64,000 nucleotides of DNA from an uncultured Alphaproteobacteria bacterium (GTDB lineage: Bacteria > Pseudomonadota > Alphaproteobacteria > HIMB59): contig CABWYP010000002.1 in NCBI GenBank assembly GCA_902509695.1, positions 47,561 through 111,560 of the forward strand, written 5' to 3'. A program made the position numbers and the translations under genes. The first letter of the stretch is position 1, and every line of letters begins with the position of its first letter. Positions 38,394 to 48,999 of the stretch are shown here, piece after piece. Under the pieces are notes generated by a model. It worked only from the letters and a program-made list of their open reading frames with translations, had not been told where the DNA came from and did not search any database.

Positions 38394-39069
38394 TAATTAT
38401 CTTCATTTCTTTGTATTTTGAGTAAGGAATGGCTTTAATTGAAAATTTTCCAAATGATATCCTTTTTAATTTTTCTACATTTAAGTTAAAAATTTCACAA
38501 ATATTCCTAATCTCTCTATTTTTTCCTTCTAATAATTCAAACCTAAGTGTGTGCTTATTCTTATTGCTATGAACCAATTTAACTTTAGGTCTTTCGTAAG
38601 ATATATCTGAATAAATTTTTTTGTTCATTGATTTTAATTTTATTTCATTAAATGTTCCAACCACATTAACTAAATAAACTCTTTTAACTTTAGACTTTGG
38701 TGACTCCATATATCTCTTGAAAGAGGTGTTGTCAGTCATAATTAATAATCCCTCTGAATTGTAGTCTAATCTTCCAATATAATGAAAATGATGAAATTTC
38801 TTAGGAAGATAATCATAAACTATTGATCTATTTTTCTCATCTTTTTTTGATGTGATACAGCCTTTAGGTTTATTAAATATAAGAATATTAATTTTCTTTT
38901 GAAAATCTTTATCCAATTCAATAATGTCAGTATCTATAACTTTGATAAAGGGTCTAGTTTCTAAGACTCCATTAACAATAATATTCTTTTCTTTAATTAT
39001 GGTTTCAGCTTGCTTTCTTGAAATTTGATTAATTTCAGATACTTTTTTACTTAAAGTTTTTCTTAACAT
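38374..39069 (-). CDS. rRNA pseudouridine synthase (RsuA/RluB family)
   Basis: S4 domain, NKPKGCITSKKDE, IGRLDYNSEGLLIMTD, EGKNREIRNICE. Confidence 0.94.
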   Translation of the reverse strand: MLRKTLSKKVSEINQISRKQAETIIKEKNIIVNGVLETRPFIKVIDTDIIELDKDFQKKINILIFNKPKGCITSKKDEKNRSIVYDYLPKKFHHFHYIGRLDYNSEGLLIMTDNTSFKRYMESPKSKVKRVYLVNVVGTFNEIKLKSMNKKIYSDISYERPKVKLVHSNKNKHTLRFELLEGKNREIRNICEIFNLNVEKLKRISFGKFSIKAIPYSKYKEMKIISENNKR

Positions 39070-39757
39070 TATCTACAAAGCCTTTAATAGTTTTTTTATC
39101 AAAATCTGTTATCAAAAATTCTGGGTGCCATTGTAATCCAACACAGTAGGGGTGTGACTCATGATGAAAGGCCTCAATAATTCCATCGGGAGCTGAGGCA
39201 TCTATTTTGAGATGATTGCCAAGCTTATCTACTGCTTGGTGATGTGCGCTATTCACATAAATTTTCCCACTAGATTTATATTTTTCCAAGAAAGAACCCT
39301 TATTTAAAATAATTTCGTGACTTGTTTCATTCCTTGGGTTGACTTGCTCATGATTTATATCTGTTTGAATATGTTGAATTAATGAACCTTGTAAATAAAT
39401 GTTAATCAATTGACACCCTCCACATATTCCTAATATAGGTTTATTCTGACTAAAAAATCTATCTATAAGTTCAATCTCAAAATCTGTCCTATCTGGAGAG
39501 GTCTGTACTCTATCTGAATTAATCTTTTGTCCGTAAAAAATAGGATCAATATCAAAATCACCGCCTGATATTAAAAGACCATCTAAAAAATCTATATTCT
39601 TCACACTTTTGGTAATTGGTAAAATTATTGGAGTGCAACCAAATTTCTCTAAGCAATGTGTATAATGCTTTCTCAATGCAAACCATGGATATTTAGAATA
39701 ACAGTTTGCTTTTTCTTGGAAATCAGTTGTGATACCAATGATAGGATAATTATGCAC
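39047..39757 (-). CDS. Gamma-glutamyl-gamma-aminobutyrate hydrolase/class I GATase family
   Basis: GLLISGGDFDIDP, PILGICGGCQLINIYLQGSL, VGLQWHPEF. Confidence 0.92.
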   Translation of the reverse strand: MHNYPIIGITTDFQEKANCYSKYPWFALRKHYTHCLEKFGCTPIILPITKSVKNIDFLDGLLISGGDFDIDPIFYGQKINSDRVQTSPDRTDFEIELIDRFFSQNKPILGICGGCQLINIYLQGSLIQHIQTDINHEQVNPRNETSHEIILNKGSFLEKYKSSGKIYVNSAHHQAVDKLGNHLKIDASAPDGIIEAFHHESHPYCVGLQWHPEFLITDFDKKTIKGFVDNVKKNFK

Positions 39758-40201
39758 AAAAATAATTTATCAAATTTTATTGAAATTGTATTGAGTCAAA
39801 GTCACAAAGCTATGAAGTTAAATGAAATACCTGTTGGATCAGTAATAATTAATCCTGTAACTAATAAATTAGTGTCAAAGGCTCATAATTGTGAAATTAG
39901 CTATAATGACCCAACTGCACATGCTGAAATTTTATGTATTCGTAAAGCTTGTAAGAAATTGAACCAAAAGAGATTAGATGGATTTGAACTGATAACATAT
40001 TTGGAACCTTGTAATATGTGTAAGGAGGTCATCAAATCAACAAGAATAAGTAAAGTTTATTTCTTATTGAAAAATGATAATCCTCAAAGAAGAACAATAC
40101 CAAATATCAAATACACACAAATTAAAGATAAATCTGAAAATTTAGTAAAGTTATTTTTTAAAGAGAAAAGAATTAAAAATTTGAACCAATATCTTTTCTA
40201 A
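39752..40201 (+). CDS. tadA: tRNA adenosine deaminase/nucleoside deaminase (TadA-like); start trimmed
   Basis: AMKLNEIPVGSVI, PTAHAEILCIRKACKKL, YLEPCNMCKEVI. Confidence 0.88.
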   Translation: MHKNNLSNFIEIVLSQSHKAMKLNEIPVGSVIINPVTNKLVSKAHNCEISYNDPTAHAEILCIRKACKKLNQKRLDGFELITYLEPCNMCKEVIKSTRISKVYFLLKNDNPQRRTIPNIKYTQIKDKSENLVKLFFKEKRIKNLNQYLF

Positions 40202-41435
40202 AATATTTAAATTCCCAATCTATTTTATCAGCTACTTCATAAACTTTTTCTCTACATTTTGAGTAACTTTCGTCTAAAGAGACAATTGATAGAACTCTTC
40301 CTCCTGTTGAAAAAATTTTTCCATCATTCATTTTAGTAGCAGCATGAAATATGTAAAAGTCTTCTGAGTTTTCAAAATCATTTAAATTATTTAAGGTTGT
40401 ATCTTTAGGATAATCATCAGGATAGCCTTTTGTCGCTAAGATTAAGCAAATTGATTTTTTAAAAGGTATAAAATCTATATTTGCATATTTGAGATTGTTA
40501 GTAGCAGTAGCATGAAGAAGAGATAAGAAATCTGATTTAATTCTAAGTGAGATACTCTGAATTTCAGGATCTCCAAAACGAGTATTATATTCAAGCAAAA
40601 AAGGACTCCCGTTATCATCAACCATAATTCCAAAAAATATAACTCCTTGAAATTTAATATTATCTTTCTTGAGGCCAATAATTGTTTTTTCTATTATTTG
40701 TTTTTGAATAGTGTCCTCTAATTCTTGATTTAAAATGGGAGCAGGGCTTACTGTCCCCATGCCTCCTGTGTTAGGTCCAGTGTTATTATCTCCAATTCTT
40801 TTGTAGTCTTGAGCTGATCCAAAATTGACGTAATTATCACCATCAGTTATGGTGAAATAACTTAACTCTTGTCCATTTAGAAGCTCTTCTATAACTACTT
40901 TATTTTCATTTTTATTAAAAATTTTCTGTATAAATATCTTGTTACATGCTGATAGTGCATCATCAAAATTTTGGCAAACAAAAACACCTTTTCCAGCTGC
41001 AAGTCCATCATATTTTACGACTATGGGGCCTTTATTTATCTCTAAGTAGTTTTTAGCAGATTGGTAATCATTAAAAGTTTTTGACTGGGCAGTTGGAATC
41101 TCATGAGCTAAACAAAATTCTTTCATGAATTCTTTTGAAGACTCTAAATTGGCACCCTCTTTATTAGGGCCAAAAACATTTAAATTTAGCTCTCTTAGTT
41201 TTCCAGCAAGATTTTGAGACAAATAATTCTCAGGGCCTATTACTATTAAATCTGGATTGATTATTTTACATTCTTTAATAATTTCATCTACTCCAGAGAT
41301 GTCTTTGCATGTTGCTATTTGACTAATCCCATAATTACCTGGAAAACAGTAAAGATTTTCACAAAGATATGATCTGTGTATTAATCTACAAATCGCATGC
41401 TCTCTAGCACCTGAACCTATAACTACAATATTCAT
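40173..41435 (-). CDS. purD: Phosphoribosylamine-glycine ligase
   Basis: VIGSGAREHAI, KYDGLAAGKGVFV, DYKRIGDNNTGPNTGGMG, YNTRFGDPEIQ. Confidence 0.97.
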   Translation of the reverse strand: MNIVVIGSGAREHAICRLIHRSYLCENLYCFPGNYGISQIATCKDISGVDEIIKECKIINPDLIVIGPENYLSQNLAGKLRELNLNVFGPNKEGANLESSKEFMKEFCLAHEIPTAQSKTFNDYQSAKNYLEINKGPIVVKYDGLAAGKGVFVCQNFDDALSACNKIFIQKIFNKNENKVVIEELLNGQELSYFTITDGDNYVNFGSAQDYKRIGDNNTGPNTGGMGTVSPAPILNQELEDTIQKQIIEKTIIGLKKDNIKFQGVIFFGIMVDDNGSPFLLEYNTRFGDPEIQSISLRIKSDFLSLLHATATNNLKYANIDFIPFKKSICLILATKGYPDDYPKDTTLNNLNDFENSEDFYIFHAATKMNDGKIFSTGGRVLSIVSLDESYSKCREKVYEVADKIDWEFKYFRKDIGSNF

Positions 41436-41463
41436 TTCTATTTAAAACTGATATATTTATTTT

Positions 41464-42789
41464 ATGAATAATATTCCTGAATTTACAGTAACACAACTTA
41501 ATAGATCTATAAAAGATTTATTAGAGGAAAAATTTGATTATATAAAATTAATTGGTGAGTCTGGTCCTATTACCATTGCTAACTCAGGACATATGTATTT
41601 TTCTATTAAGGAGAATGATGAGGTTATTTCATGTATTTGCTGGAAAGGTAATTCTGAAAGATTAGATATAAAAATTGAAGAGGGGACTGAATATAATTTT
41701 TATGGAAGGGTAACTTCCTATTCAAAGTTTGGACGGTCTGTCTATCAACTTATTGTTGATCAAGTAGAATACAGTGGCGCTGGTTCAATACTAAAATTAA
41801 TAGAAGATCGAAAAAAAGAATTAACACAAAGTGGATATTTTGACAAAAAACATAAAGTTATCTTACCAAAATATCCCAAAAAAATCGGAGTATTGACCTC
41901 TTCTTCGGGTTCTGTGATACATGATATTATTAACAGGATAGAGGATAGATTTCCTTTAACTGAGATTCAATTGTATCCTATTCCTGTTCAGGGAAAAAAT
42001 AGCCACATTGAAATCATAAACTATCTTAATTTGATTGAAGAATTAACAAGTGACAAAAAACCTGATTTAATAATTTTCGCTAGGGGCGGAGGTTCTCTAG
42101 AAGAGATGATGCCATTTAATGAAATTGATCTCATTAAGAGGGTTTTTGAATTAAAAATACCCTCTATATCTGCAATTGGCCATGAAACCGACTATACACT
42201 TTTAGATTTAGTATGTGATTTAAGAGCTCCAACCCCCTCGGCTGCTGCTGAAATCGCAGTTCCCAATCAGGCACAAGTTTATTCATATCTGAGTGACAAG
42301 AGGATATCTTTAATGGAGTCACTTAAAAAAAAAATAAGAGATCCAGAAAATTTTATTATAAAATTTAATTCATCAACAGGAATTTTAACAAAAAGGATTT
42401 ATGAAATTGAAAAAAAGATAGAAAACTTCTTATCTTCAAATCTAAAAATCTTGAATAATTTTTTTCTTTCTAAAAAAAGTTTTATTTATCACAAGTCATT
42501 AAAGATTAACAACTTTAGTCCAATTCAAAAAATTAATTTGTTTGAAAACAAAATTTACTCTTTAAACAGAGACAATAAAATATTTCTATTAAATAAATTT
42601 AAATTTTTGAAAAAAAATATATCGTTTCTTGAAAGGGTCATAAAGAGTTCTTCTTTAGATAAAAATTTAAAAAAAGGTTATGCAATAATAAAAAATGATG
42701 AGAGTTTAATTAAAAATATTAAAACTTTAAAAAGTCATGATCAATTTAGTATTTTTATGAGTGATGGAAAAATACTTATAAAAAAATAA
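41464..42789 (+). CDS. xseA: Exodeoxyribonuclease VII large subunit
   Basis: PKKIGVLTSSSGSVIHDII, ARGGGSLEEMMPFNE, SAIGHETDYTLLDLVCDLRAPTPSAAAE. Confidence 0.97.
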   Translation: MNNIPEFTVTQLNRSIKDLLEEKFDYIKLIGESGPITIANSGHMYFSIKENDEVISCICWKGNSERLDIKIEEGTEYNFYGRVTSYSKFGRSVYQLIVDQVEYSGAGSILKLIEDRKKELTQSGYFDKKHKVILPKYPKKIGVLTSSSGSVIHDIINRIEDRFPLTEIQLYPIPVQGKNSHIEIINYLNLIEELTSDKKPDLIIFARGGGSLEEMMPFNEIDLIKRVFELKIPSISAIGHETDYTLLDLVCDLRAPTPSAAAEIAVPNQAQVYSYLSDKRISLMESLKKKIRDPENFIIKFNSSTGILTKRIYEIEKKIENFLSSNLKILNNFFLSKKSFIYHKSLKINNFSPIQKINLFENKIYSLNRDNKIFLLNKFKFLKKNISFLERVIKSSSLDKNLKKGYAIIKNDESLIKNIKTLKSHDQFSIFMSDGKILIKK

Positions 42790-42792
42790 AAA

Positions 42793-43647
42793 CTAAATTT
42801 TCCATCTTTCATGAGCCCAAAGCCACTGTTCTGGATTTTCTTTTATCCATTTTTCAAAATATTCAAAATATACTTTTTGAACCAATTCTTTGGGATTTAA
42901 GTCTTGATAGTCACTAAATTTTAAAGGCTTATCCATAATAATTTGGAATGATCCATTTTCATCTCTGATTGAATATAATGGACAAATCAAAGTTTTGTAT
43001 TTCAAAGCCAAACTTGCAAATCCATCTGATGCAAAAGCATCTTTACCAAAAAATTTAATTAAAGGCCCACTACTATCTCTTTGATCGACTAACAATGCTA
43101 AATCCTCATCATTTTTTAAAACTTTGATCATATTTTTTGCGCTATCTGATCCTTTTTTATAAAAATAAGCATTATTTGTTTCTCGTTTTTTTTGAATATA
43201 TTTATCAATCATCATGTTATTTGCTTGTCTGTAGACTGAATGAAGAACAAAACCCTCTTTTAGAAGATAATTTCTTGTAATTTCCCAATTTCCAATATGT
43301 GCTGAAATAAATATTCTTGATCCATTATGATTTCGAATTAAATCTAAATTTTCTTTATTTTTTAAAGTAATATTTTTCCAATCAAATTTATCCAAACTAA
43401 AAAATTCAAAGAAAACTTTACCTGTTTGTTCAAGATTTTTATTAGTAATTTTTGATGTATCTAACCCTAATAACGATAAATTATTTGATATAATATTCTT
43501 ATATTTTGAAAACTGACCTAAATGTCTTATTATAAAACCTCCTATACAAGAGGTTGTATTAAAACTAATTAATTTAAATATATTTTGTGCTAAAACATAG
43601 ATTAAATATTCAAGATATATCTTGAACGATTTAGATATATTTTTCAA
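42793..43647 (-). CDS. Lipid A biosynthesis acyltransferase (LpxL/HtrB family)
   Basis: ISAHIGNWEITR, VYRQANN, LLVDQRDSSG, QWLWAHERWK. Confidence 0.9.
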   Translation of the reverse strand: MKNISKSFKIYLEYLIYVLAQNIFKLISFNTTSCIGGFIIRHLGQFSKYKNIISNNLSLLGLDTSKITNKNLEQTGKVFFEFFSLDKFDWKNITLKNKENLDLIRNHNGSRIFISAHIGNWEITRNYLLKEGFVLHSVYRQANNMMIDKYIQKKRETNNAYFYKKGSDSAKNMIKVLKNDEDLALLVDQRDSSGPLIKFFGKDAFASDGFASLALKYKTLICPLYSIRDENGSFQIIMDKPLKFSDYQDLNPKELVQKVYFEYFEKWIKENPEQWLWAHERWKI

Positions 43648-44590
43648 TTTCTTTTGCTAAATGATGTTGATTGTCTGAAGTTATCTCACCGTAAATTATC
43701 CCAACAGAGCTTTTAAATTCAGAAGGAATTCTTGTATGGTCTTTTTCTGTTGTAATAAGAAAGGCATCATGTTTATTTGCCTCATCAAGTAACATAAACA
43801 TATCATCAATTGTATATTGGTGGTGATCAGGAAAATCTTTTAATTGAACCAAGTTAAGATTTTCATTTTGAAGTTGTTCGAAAAATTTCTTATTAAAACC
43901 TAAGCCTGCAAATGCAATAAGCTTTTTTTCTTTAATTTCCTGATTAATAGAAATTTTATAATTTAAAACTTGTTTAAAATGTCTTTGGTTTAAATCCTCA
44001 CATGTATTTGTATTTATTAAAAAAAAAATTTGCGATTTTTTGATAACCTTTTTTATTGTTTCTCTTAATGGCCCTGAAGGTACCAGTAGTCTATTTCCAA
44101 AAGACTGAATTGAGTCATAAACATAAATAGATAAATCTTTATGAATGTTGAATGATTGAAGTGCATCATCTAAAACTAATATATCAGCCCCATCTTTTTT
44201 TGCTTCACGAAACGCTTGAAATTTATTTTTGCTTACCCAGGTGGGGTAGTAGTTAGACATCATTAAGGCCTCATCCCCAACCAAAGTATAATTCATATCG
44301 GGGTTAACTTTTATAATTTCACTTGAAGTCCCTCCATATCCTCTAGAAATTATATGAGGATTGTAGCCCATCTTCATTAATTCCTTACATAGGAATAATA
44401 CTGAAGGTGTTTTACCCGATCCTCCTATTATGGCGCTTCCAACTGCAATGACCGGAATATCAGCCTTTTGTATTTTAGTTAGCTTTTCTTTTAGGAAAAT
44501 TCCAACTGCCCATAATATTGATAGGGGTGATAAAAGTAGTCCATATATAGATAATTTTTTATCATACCAAAATTTAGGTGCTTTTAACAT
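43631..44590 (-). CDS. lpxK: Tetraacyldisaccharide 4'-kinase
   Basis: AIIGGSGKTPSVLFL, SRGYGG, LVGDEALM, LDDALQSFNIHKDLSI. Confidence 0.95.
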   Translation of the reverse strand: MLKAPKFWYDKKLSIYGLLLSPLSILWAVGIFLKEKLTKIQKADIPVIAVGSAIIGGSGKTPSVLFLCKELMKMGYNPHIISRGYGGTSSEIIKVNPDMNYTLVGDEALMMSNYYPTWVSKNKFQAFREAKKDGADILVLDDALQSFNIHKDLSIYVYDSIQSFGNRLLVPSGPLRETIKKVIKKSQIFFLINTNTCEDLNQRHFKQVLNYKISINQEIKEKKLIAFAGLGFNKKFFEQLQNENLNLVQLKDFPDHHQYTIDDMFMLLDEANKHDAFLITTEKDHTRIPSEFKSSVGIIYGEITSDNQHHLAKEIEKYI

Positions 44591-45744
44591 TTTTCGATCA
44601 TCTCAATCATTTTATTAAAAAATCTTGTATTATCTTTAAAATAATTATTTATCAAAACTGAATTATCAAAATTTAATTTAATTAAATTATTGATCTTTGA
44701 TGCAATTTTATTGAAATCATTATCAAAAATACTAGCAAGGCCAAGTTTTTCTAAATCAAGATATTGTTCATTAAAATTTTCATTAAATCTCCCACTTAGT
44801 ATGTAACAGCCCCTAGCAAGTGCCTCAAGAGGGTTTTGCCCACCATGTTGAATCAAAGACCCACCCATAAAAACAATTTTAGATTCATCAAATAGGGTTA
44901 AGTTCTCTCCAAATTTGTCATGAATTTTTACAAAATTTTTAAAATCTTCACCTATCAAAGTTTTTAGTTCGCTTACAAATTGAATATGTCTGGGAATAAT
45001 TGTTATTGAGTCAAATAAATTCAAATTTAGTTTATTAATAATCTTAATAACTAATTCGAATTCACTTCTATGAATACTTGCAAAACATAATTTATTTTTT
45101 TTATCTCTTGATATTTCCACATTTAAATAAAATTTTAAATTACCTAAGTAAAAAACTTCGCGTTGAAAAACTTCATTTAATTTTTTTTTATCTTCAGGGC
45201 TTTTTGCTAAAATTAGTTCATATTTTTTACCTAAAAATATCGAAAAGTATTTGAATTTTTTCCAATTATTAAAACTTTTATTAGACAACCTTCCATTTAT
45301 AAGAATATTTTTAATTTTTGCCTTCTTTGAATAATTTAACCAATTAGGCCAAATTTCTGAGTCAATCCAAAAGATTCTATTTATATTAGTTTTTGATAAA
45401 AATTTTTTAACATTCCAATAATAATCAATTGGAAGAAATATAATTTTAATACTGGGGTATTTCTTTTTTGATAATGTGTATGATGAAACTGTACTACATG
45501 TCAAAAGAATTTTATTACTATCTAGTCTATCTAAAAGAAATTTTGTAGAATTTAATTCACCTATACTTGCAAAATGTATAATCGTTTCTAAGTCTTTGAA
45601 ATTATTGTAATTATGAGTAGCAAAAAACTTCTGCCTGAATGATATGAAATTTTCCTTACTGAAGCAGAGTCTAAAAAAACCAATCAGAAAAAAAACTGGA
45701 TAAAGAATTATAAGTAAAAAATTGTAACTAAATATAATCATCAA
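44584..45744 (-). CDS. waaA: 3-deoxy-D-manno-octulosonic acid transferase
   Basis: FASIGELNSTKFL, WIDSEIWPNWL, FMGGSLIQHGGQNPLEALA. Confidence 0.93.
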   Translation of the reverse strand: MMIIFSYNFLLIILYPVFFLIGFFRLCFSKENFISFRQKFFATHNYNNFKDLETIIHFASIGELNSTKFLLDRLDSNKILLTCSTVSSYTLSKKKYPSIKIIFLPIDYYWNVKKFLSKTNINRIFWIDSEIWPNWLNYSKKAKIKNILINGRLSNKSFNNWKKFKYFSIFLGKKYELILAKSPEDKKKLNEVFQREVFYLGNLKFYLNVEISRDKKNKLCFASIHRSEFELVIKIINKLNLNLFDSITIIPRHIQFVSELKTLIGEDFKNFVKIHDKFGENLTLFDESKIVFMGGSLIQHGGQNPLEALARGCYILSGRFNENFNEQYLDLEKLGLASIFDNDFNKIASKINNLIKLNFDNSVLINNYFKDNTRFFNKMIEMIEKC

Positions 45745-46381
45745 TTAATTTTTTATTATTATTGAGTTCATGGGTTACTTTTTTATTAAAATTTTCTTCA
45801 TTTTGAAAATCTTTAGGATCTATAATTTCTTTCCCCCAAAAAAAAACTCCTTTGCTAAAGGGCATTGGAATCCTTAATTTATCCCAACTATTTAATTTAA
45901 AAAATTTATTTGTTTTAAATGATAGGAATACAACTTTCATATCGTATTTCAAAGCAAGTTTAAAGATATTGGTATTTATCTCATATCTTGGACCGTGAGG
46001 AGCATCAGGTGTTATATAAATACAATCTCCATTTTTAGAAGCCTTAGATATCTCTTTTATAAGTGAGGCAGGCCTATCTTTTTCTCTAAGAAGAGGGTCT
46101 AGTCCAAATTTTTTTTGAACTAATACACTTAGTTGACCATCTCTATGTGATGTAGCTATAGGCCTTAATTTAGGAATAAATTTCCAGCTAAATGTAGAAC
46201 CCATCAATTGATTATGCCAAATTAATACTATTAATGATTTATTATTTCGAAGCTCATCAGATATTACTGTTTCATTAATTCCTTTCCATTTACTAGAGTG
46301 TTTTATTAGCCATAATGTTAAATAAACTAAATTCGCAAAAATATTTAAAAAAAATTTATGCTTGGTAAGCTTTTTAAGCAT
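45728..46381 (-). CDS. DUF374 lysophospholipid acyltransferase-like protein
   Basis: LIVLIWHNQLMGSTF, ATSHRDGQLSVL, YITPDAPHGPRYE. Confidence 0.9.
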   Translation of the reverse strand: MLKKLTKHKFFLNIFANLVYLTLWLIKHSSKWKGINETVISDELRNNKSLIVLIWHNQLMGSTFSWKFIPKLRPIATSHRDGQLSVLVQKKFGLDPLLREKDRPASLIKEISKASKNGDCIYITPDAPHGPRYEINTNIFKLALKYDMKVVFLSFKTNKFFKLNSWDKLRIPMPFSKGVFFWGKEIIDPKDFQNEENFNKKVTHELNNNKKLIDDYI

Positions 46382-48101
46382 TTTTCTGTAATTGTTTTTT
46401 AAAAAGATGATAGTAATTATTTTTTTTGGACATTAAAAACTTGTGAGAACCTTTTTCTGTGACTTTACCTTTTTCTAAAAAATAAATTTCATTAAAATCT
46501 TTTATTGTGCTAAGTCGATGAGCTACAACAATTAATGTAACATTTTTAATTGTAGATAAATTTTTAAATAATTCTGACTCAGTTTTAAGATCTAAATTTG
46601 ATGTTGGTTCATCAAGCAATATTACCTCTTTTTTTTGAGCTATAGCTCTTGCTATTGCTATTCTTTGTCTTTGTCCACCTGATAACTTAACTCCATTTTC
46701 ACCTATATTAGTACTTAGCTTATTTGGAAGACTGTCAGTGAATTCATCTACACAGGCTAGTTTAATTGCATTAAAGATATCTTTATTGGATGAATTAGAA
46801 TTATATTTAACATTTTCATAAATAGTACCATCGAAAAGCACTGTGTCTTGGCTGACTAAACTAAATTTACTTCTTAAGTTATTGAGTTTTAAATTTCTTA
46901 TACTTTGATTATTGATGGAAATCTCTCCCTCTTGATTGTCAAATAGCCTAATCATCAGAGATAAAAGCGTTGATTTTCCAGATCCAGATGGCCCAACTAA
47001 AGCTATTTTTTTATTAGTTTTGAAACTAATACTTATACCATCTAAGACATTTTTTTGAGAGTTCGGATATTTAAACTTAATATCATCAAAAGTAATTTTA
47101 CTAAACTTACCAATTTGCTTAGAGCCTCCTTTGATATCGTTTTTCATATCTATAAAATCAAAAATCCTAGATGCAGCACCTAGGCCACTTTGCAACAATA
47201 CATTAACGTTTATTAAGTTTTTCAAAGGAGCATAAGCAAGCATAAGGCTAACTAAAAAACTCATTAACTGCCCTGCAGACATATCATCATTGATAACAAA
47301 TACTCCACCCCCAAAAATGGCAAGACCGGCTGCCATCGAGCCCAAGGTTTCTGTAAAGGGTCTAGACCTCGCAGTAATTCTTTCTTGTTTAAAATTTAAC
47401 TCTCTTGCTTGAATGATCTCTTTGTTAATTCTTTTAGTTTCGAAATTTTCGGCATTGAATGATTTTACATTTTTAATTCCTCTAAATGTTTCTTCAAGCT
47501 TTGATGCTAGATTTCCAACTTGGTGTTGTAAATTTTTTGTAACATTTCTTATCTTTTTACCAAGAACTCTGACAGGTATAATAGCCAAAGGAAATACAAT
47601 TATTGAAATACATGCAAGCTTCCAATTTTGATAAAACATATTTCCAATTAAAACAAATAGTGTCAAAGAATCTTTAATTAAAGCGGTATATGTATTAGCC
47701 ATTGCTCCACTTAAATAATAAGTATCAGTTGTTATTCGTGTAATAAGAGAACCTGTTTTATTTTTTACAAAAAATCCATAATGTAGGTTTATAATGTTAT
47801 CAAAAACATCTTTTCGTAATTTTTCAATAATACGATGGCTCATAAATTGTAAGGATACAACTTGAAGATAGCTTACGAGACCTTTGATAATTCCTGTTAC
47901 CAAAATTGCAATAGGAATAAAATATAAATAGAATTTATCTGATTCAATTAGAACTTGATCTAAAGCTGGTTTTACTAACCAGGCATGAAAACCCGTACAC
48001 AATGCAGCAATCAACATGCATAAAATTGCTATTAACATTCTTAATTTATAATTTAAAAAAAGTTTTGAAATTCTTATGAAATGTTTGCTGGTATCAGACA
48101 T
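46374..48101 (-). CDS. msbA: ABC exporter (MsbA-like lipid A flippase)
   Basis: Six-TM domain fused to NBD: GPSGSGKSTLLSL, LSGGQRQRIAIARAIAQKKEVILLDEPTSNLD. Confidence 0.92.
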   Translation of the reverse strand: MSDTSKHFIRISKLFLNYKLRMLIAILCMLIAALCTGFHAWLVKPALDQVLIESDKFYLYFIPIAILVTGIIKGLVSYLQVVSLQFMSHRIIEKLRKDVFDNIINLHYGFFVKNKTGSLITRITTDTYYLSGAMANTYTALIKDSLTLFVLIGNMFYQNWKLACISIIVFPLAIIPVRVLGKKIRNVTKNLQHQVGNLASKLEETFRGIKNVKSFNAENFETKRINKEIIQARELNFKQERITARSRPFTETLGSMAAGLAIFGGGVFVINDDMSAGQLMSFLVSLMLAYAPLKNLINVNVLLQSGLGAASRIFDFIDMKNDIKGGSKQIGKFSKITFDDIKFKYPNSQKNVLDGISISFKTNKKIALVGPSGSGKSTLLSLMIRLFDNQEGEISINNQSIRNLKLNNLRSKFSLVSQDTVLFDGTIYENVKYNSNSSNKDIFNAIKLACVDEFTDSLPNKLSTNIGENGVKLSGGQRQRIAIARAIAQKKEVILLDEPTSNLDLKTESELFKNLSTIKNVTLIVVAHRLSTIKDFNEIYFLEKGKVTEKGSHKFLMSKKNNYYHLFKKQLQKNA

Positions 48102-48999
48102 TAAATTGACTACCCAATATTATACTTAATAGTATGAAAAATCCGTAATAGTTATTTCTTCTAAAATATTTACCAGAATTATCAGGGTGATTTTTCCAAA
48201 CTAAGTTGATGTCAATTAGATTAATGAAAAGTATAAGAATAATAACCAAATAAAAAATTAAATCATAATTTAATCTTGATCCATAAATTATCAACAAAGA
48301 GTATTGTATCATTATTAATATATTCAAAATTGCCTTTCTTCTGAGGCCAAAAAATATAGCACTTGAGTATAAATTCATTTTTTTATCATCCTCTTCGTCT
48401 TGCACTGCATAGACCGTGTCATACACAAGTGTCCAGATAACTAATGATAAATATAGTAAAAAAATTATTTGAAAATTATACGGTGAGTTTATGGTAGCCC
48501 ATCCAATTATACACCCCCAATTATAAGTCATTGCCAATATTATTTGTGGCAAAAGAAAATATCTTTTTGCAAGAGGATATAAAACTACTAAGGGAATTAT
48601 AATTAAAGATAAAATAATTGAAGGTAAATTTAAATTTATCAAAACTAATAACCCAATAATTAAAAGTATAGCAAGAAGGAAATATGCACTTGCAAGAGAC
48701 AATTCTGAAGAGGCAAGGGGTCTTGACTTAGTTCTAACCACTTTTTGATCAATTTTAATATCTAAAATATCATTTATAATACATCCAGCAGATCTCATTG
48801 CTACAGATCCTATAAAAAATAAAACTAAAAATTTTAATGAGCTGTAATGAATTTGACTGTAAGAAACTAAAGAAAAGCTAATTGGATAAAATAAAAGCAA
48901 ATAACCAGTTGGCCGATCTAATCTCATTAAAGAAATATAAGGGTGTGTAAAGGATGGAAAAATATTAAAAATTAAATTATCTTTGTTAATATCATTCAT
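48094..48999 (-). CDS. ubiA: 4-hydroxybenzoate polyprenyltransferase
   Basis: RLDRPTGYLLLF, GCIINDILDIKIDQKVVRTKSRPLAS, DTVYAVQDEEDDKKMNLYSSAI. Confidence 0.94.
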   Translation of the reverse strand: MNDINKDNLIFNIFPSFTHPYISLMRLDRPTGYLLLFYPISFSLVSYSQIHYSSLKFLVLFFIGSVAMRSAGCIINDILDIKIDQKVVRTKSRPLASSELSLASAYFLLAILLIIGLLVLINLNLPSIILSLIIIPLVVLYPLAKRYFLLPQIILAMTYNWGCIIGWATINSPYNFQIIFLLYLSLVIWTLVYDTVYAVQDEEDDKKMNLYSSAIFFGLRRKAILNILIMIQYSLLIIYGSRLNYDLIFYLVIILILFINLIDINLVWKNHPDNSGKYFRRNNYYGFFILLSIILGSQFNV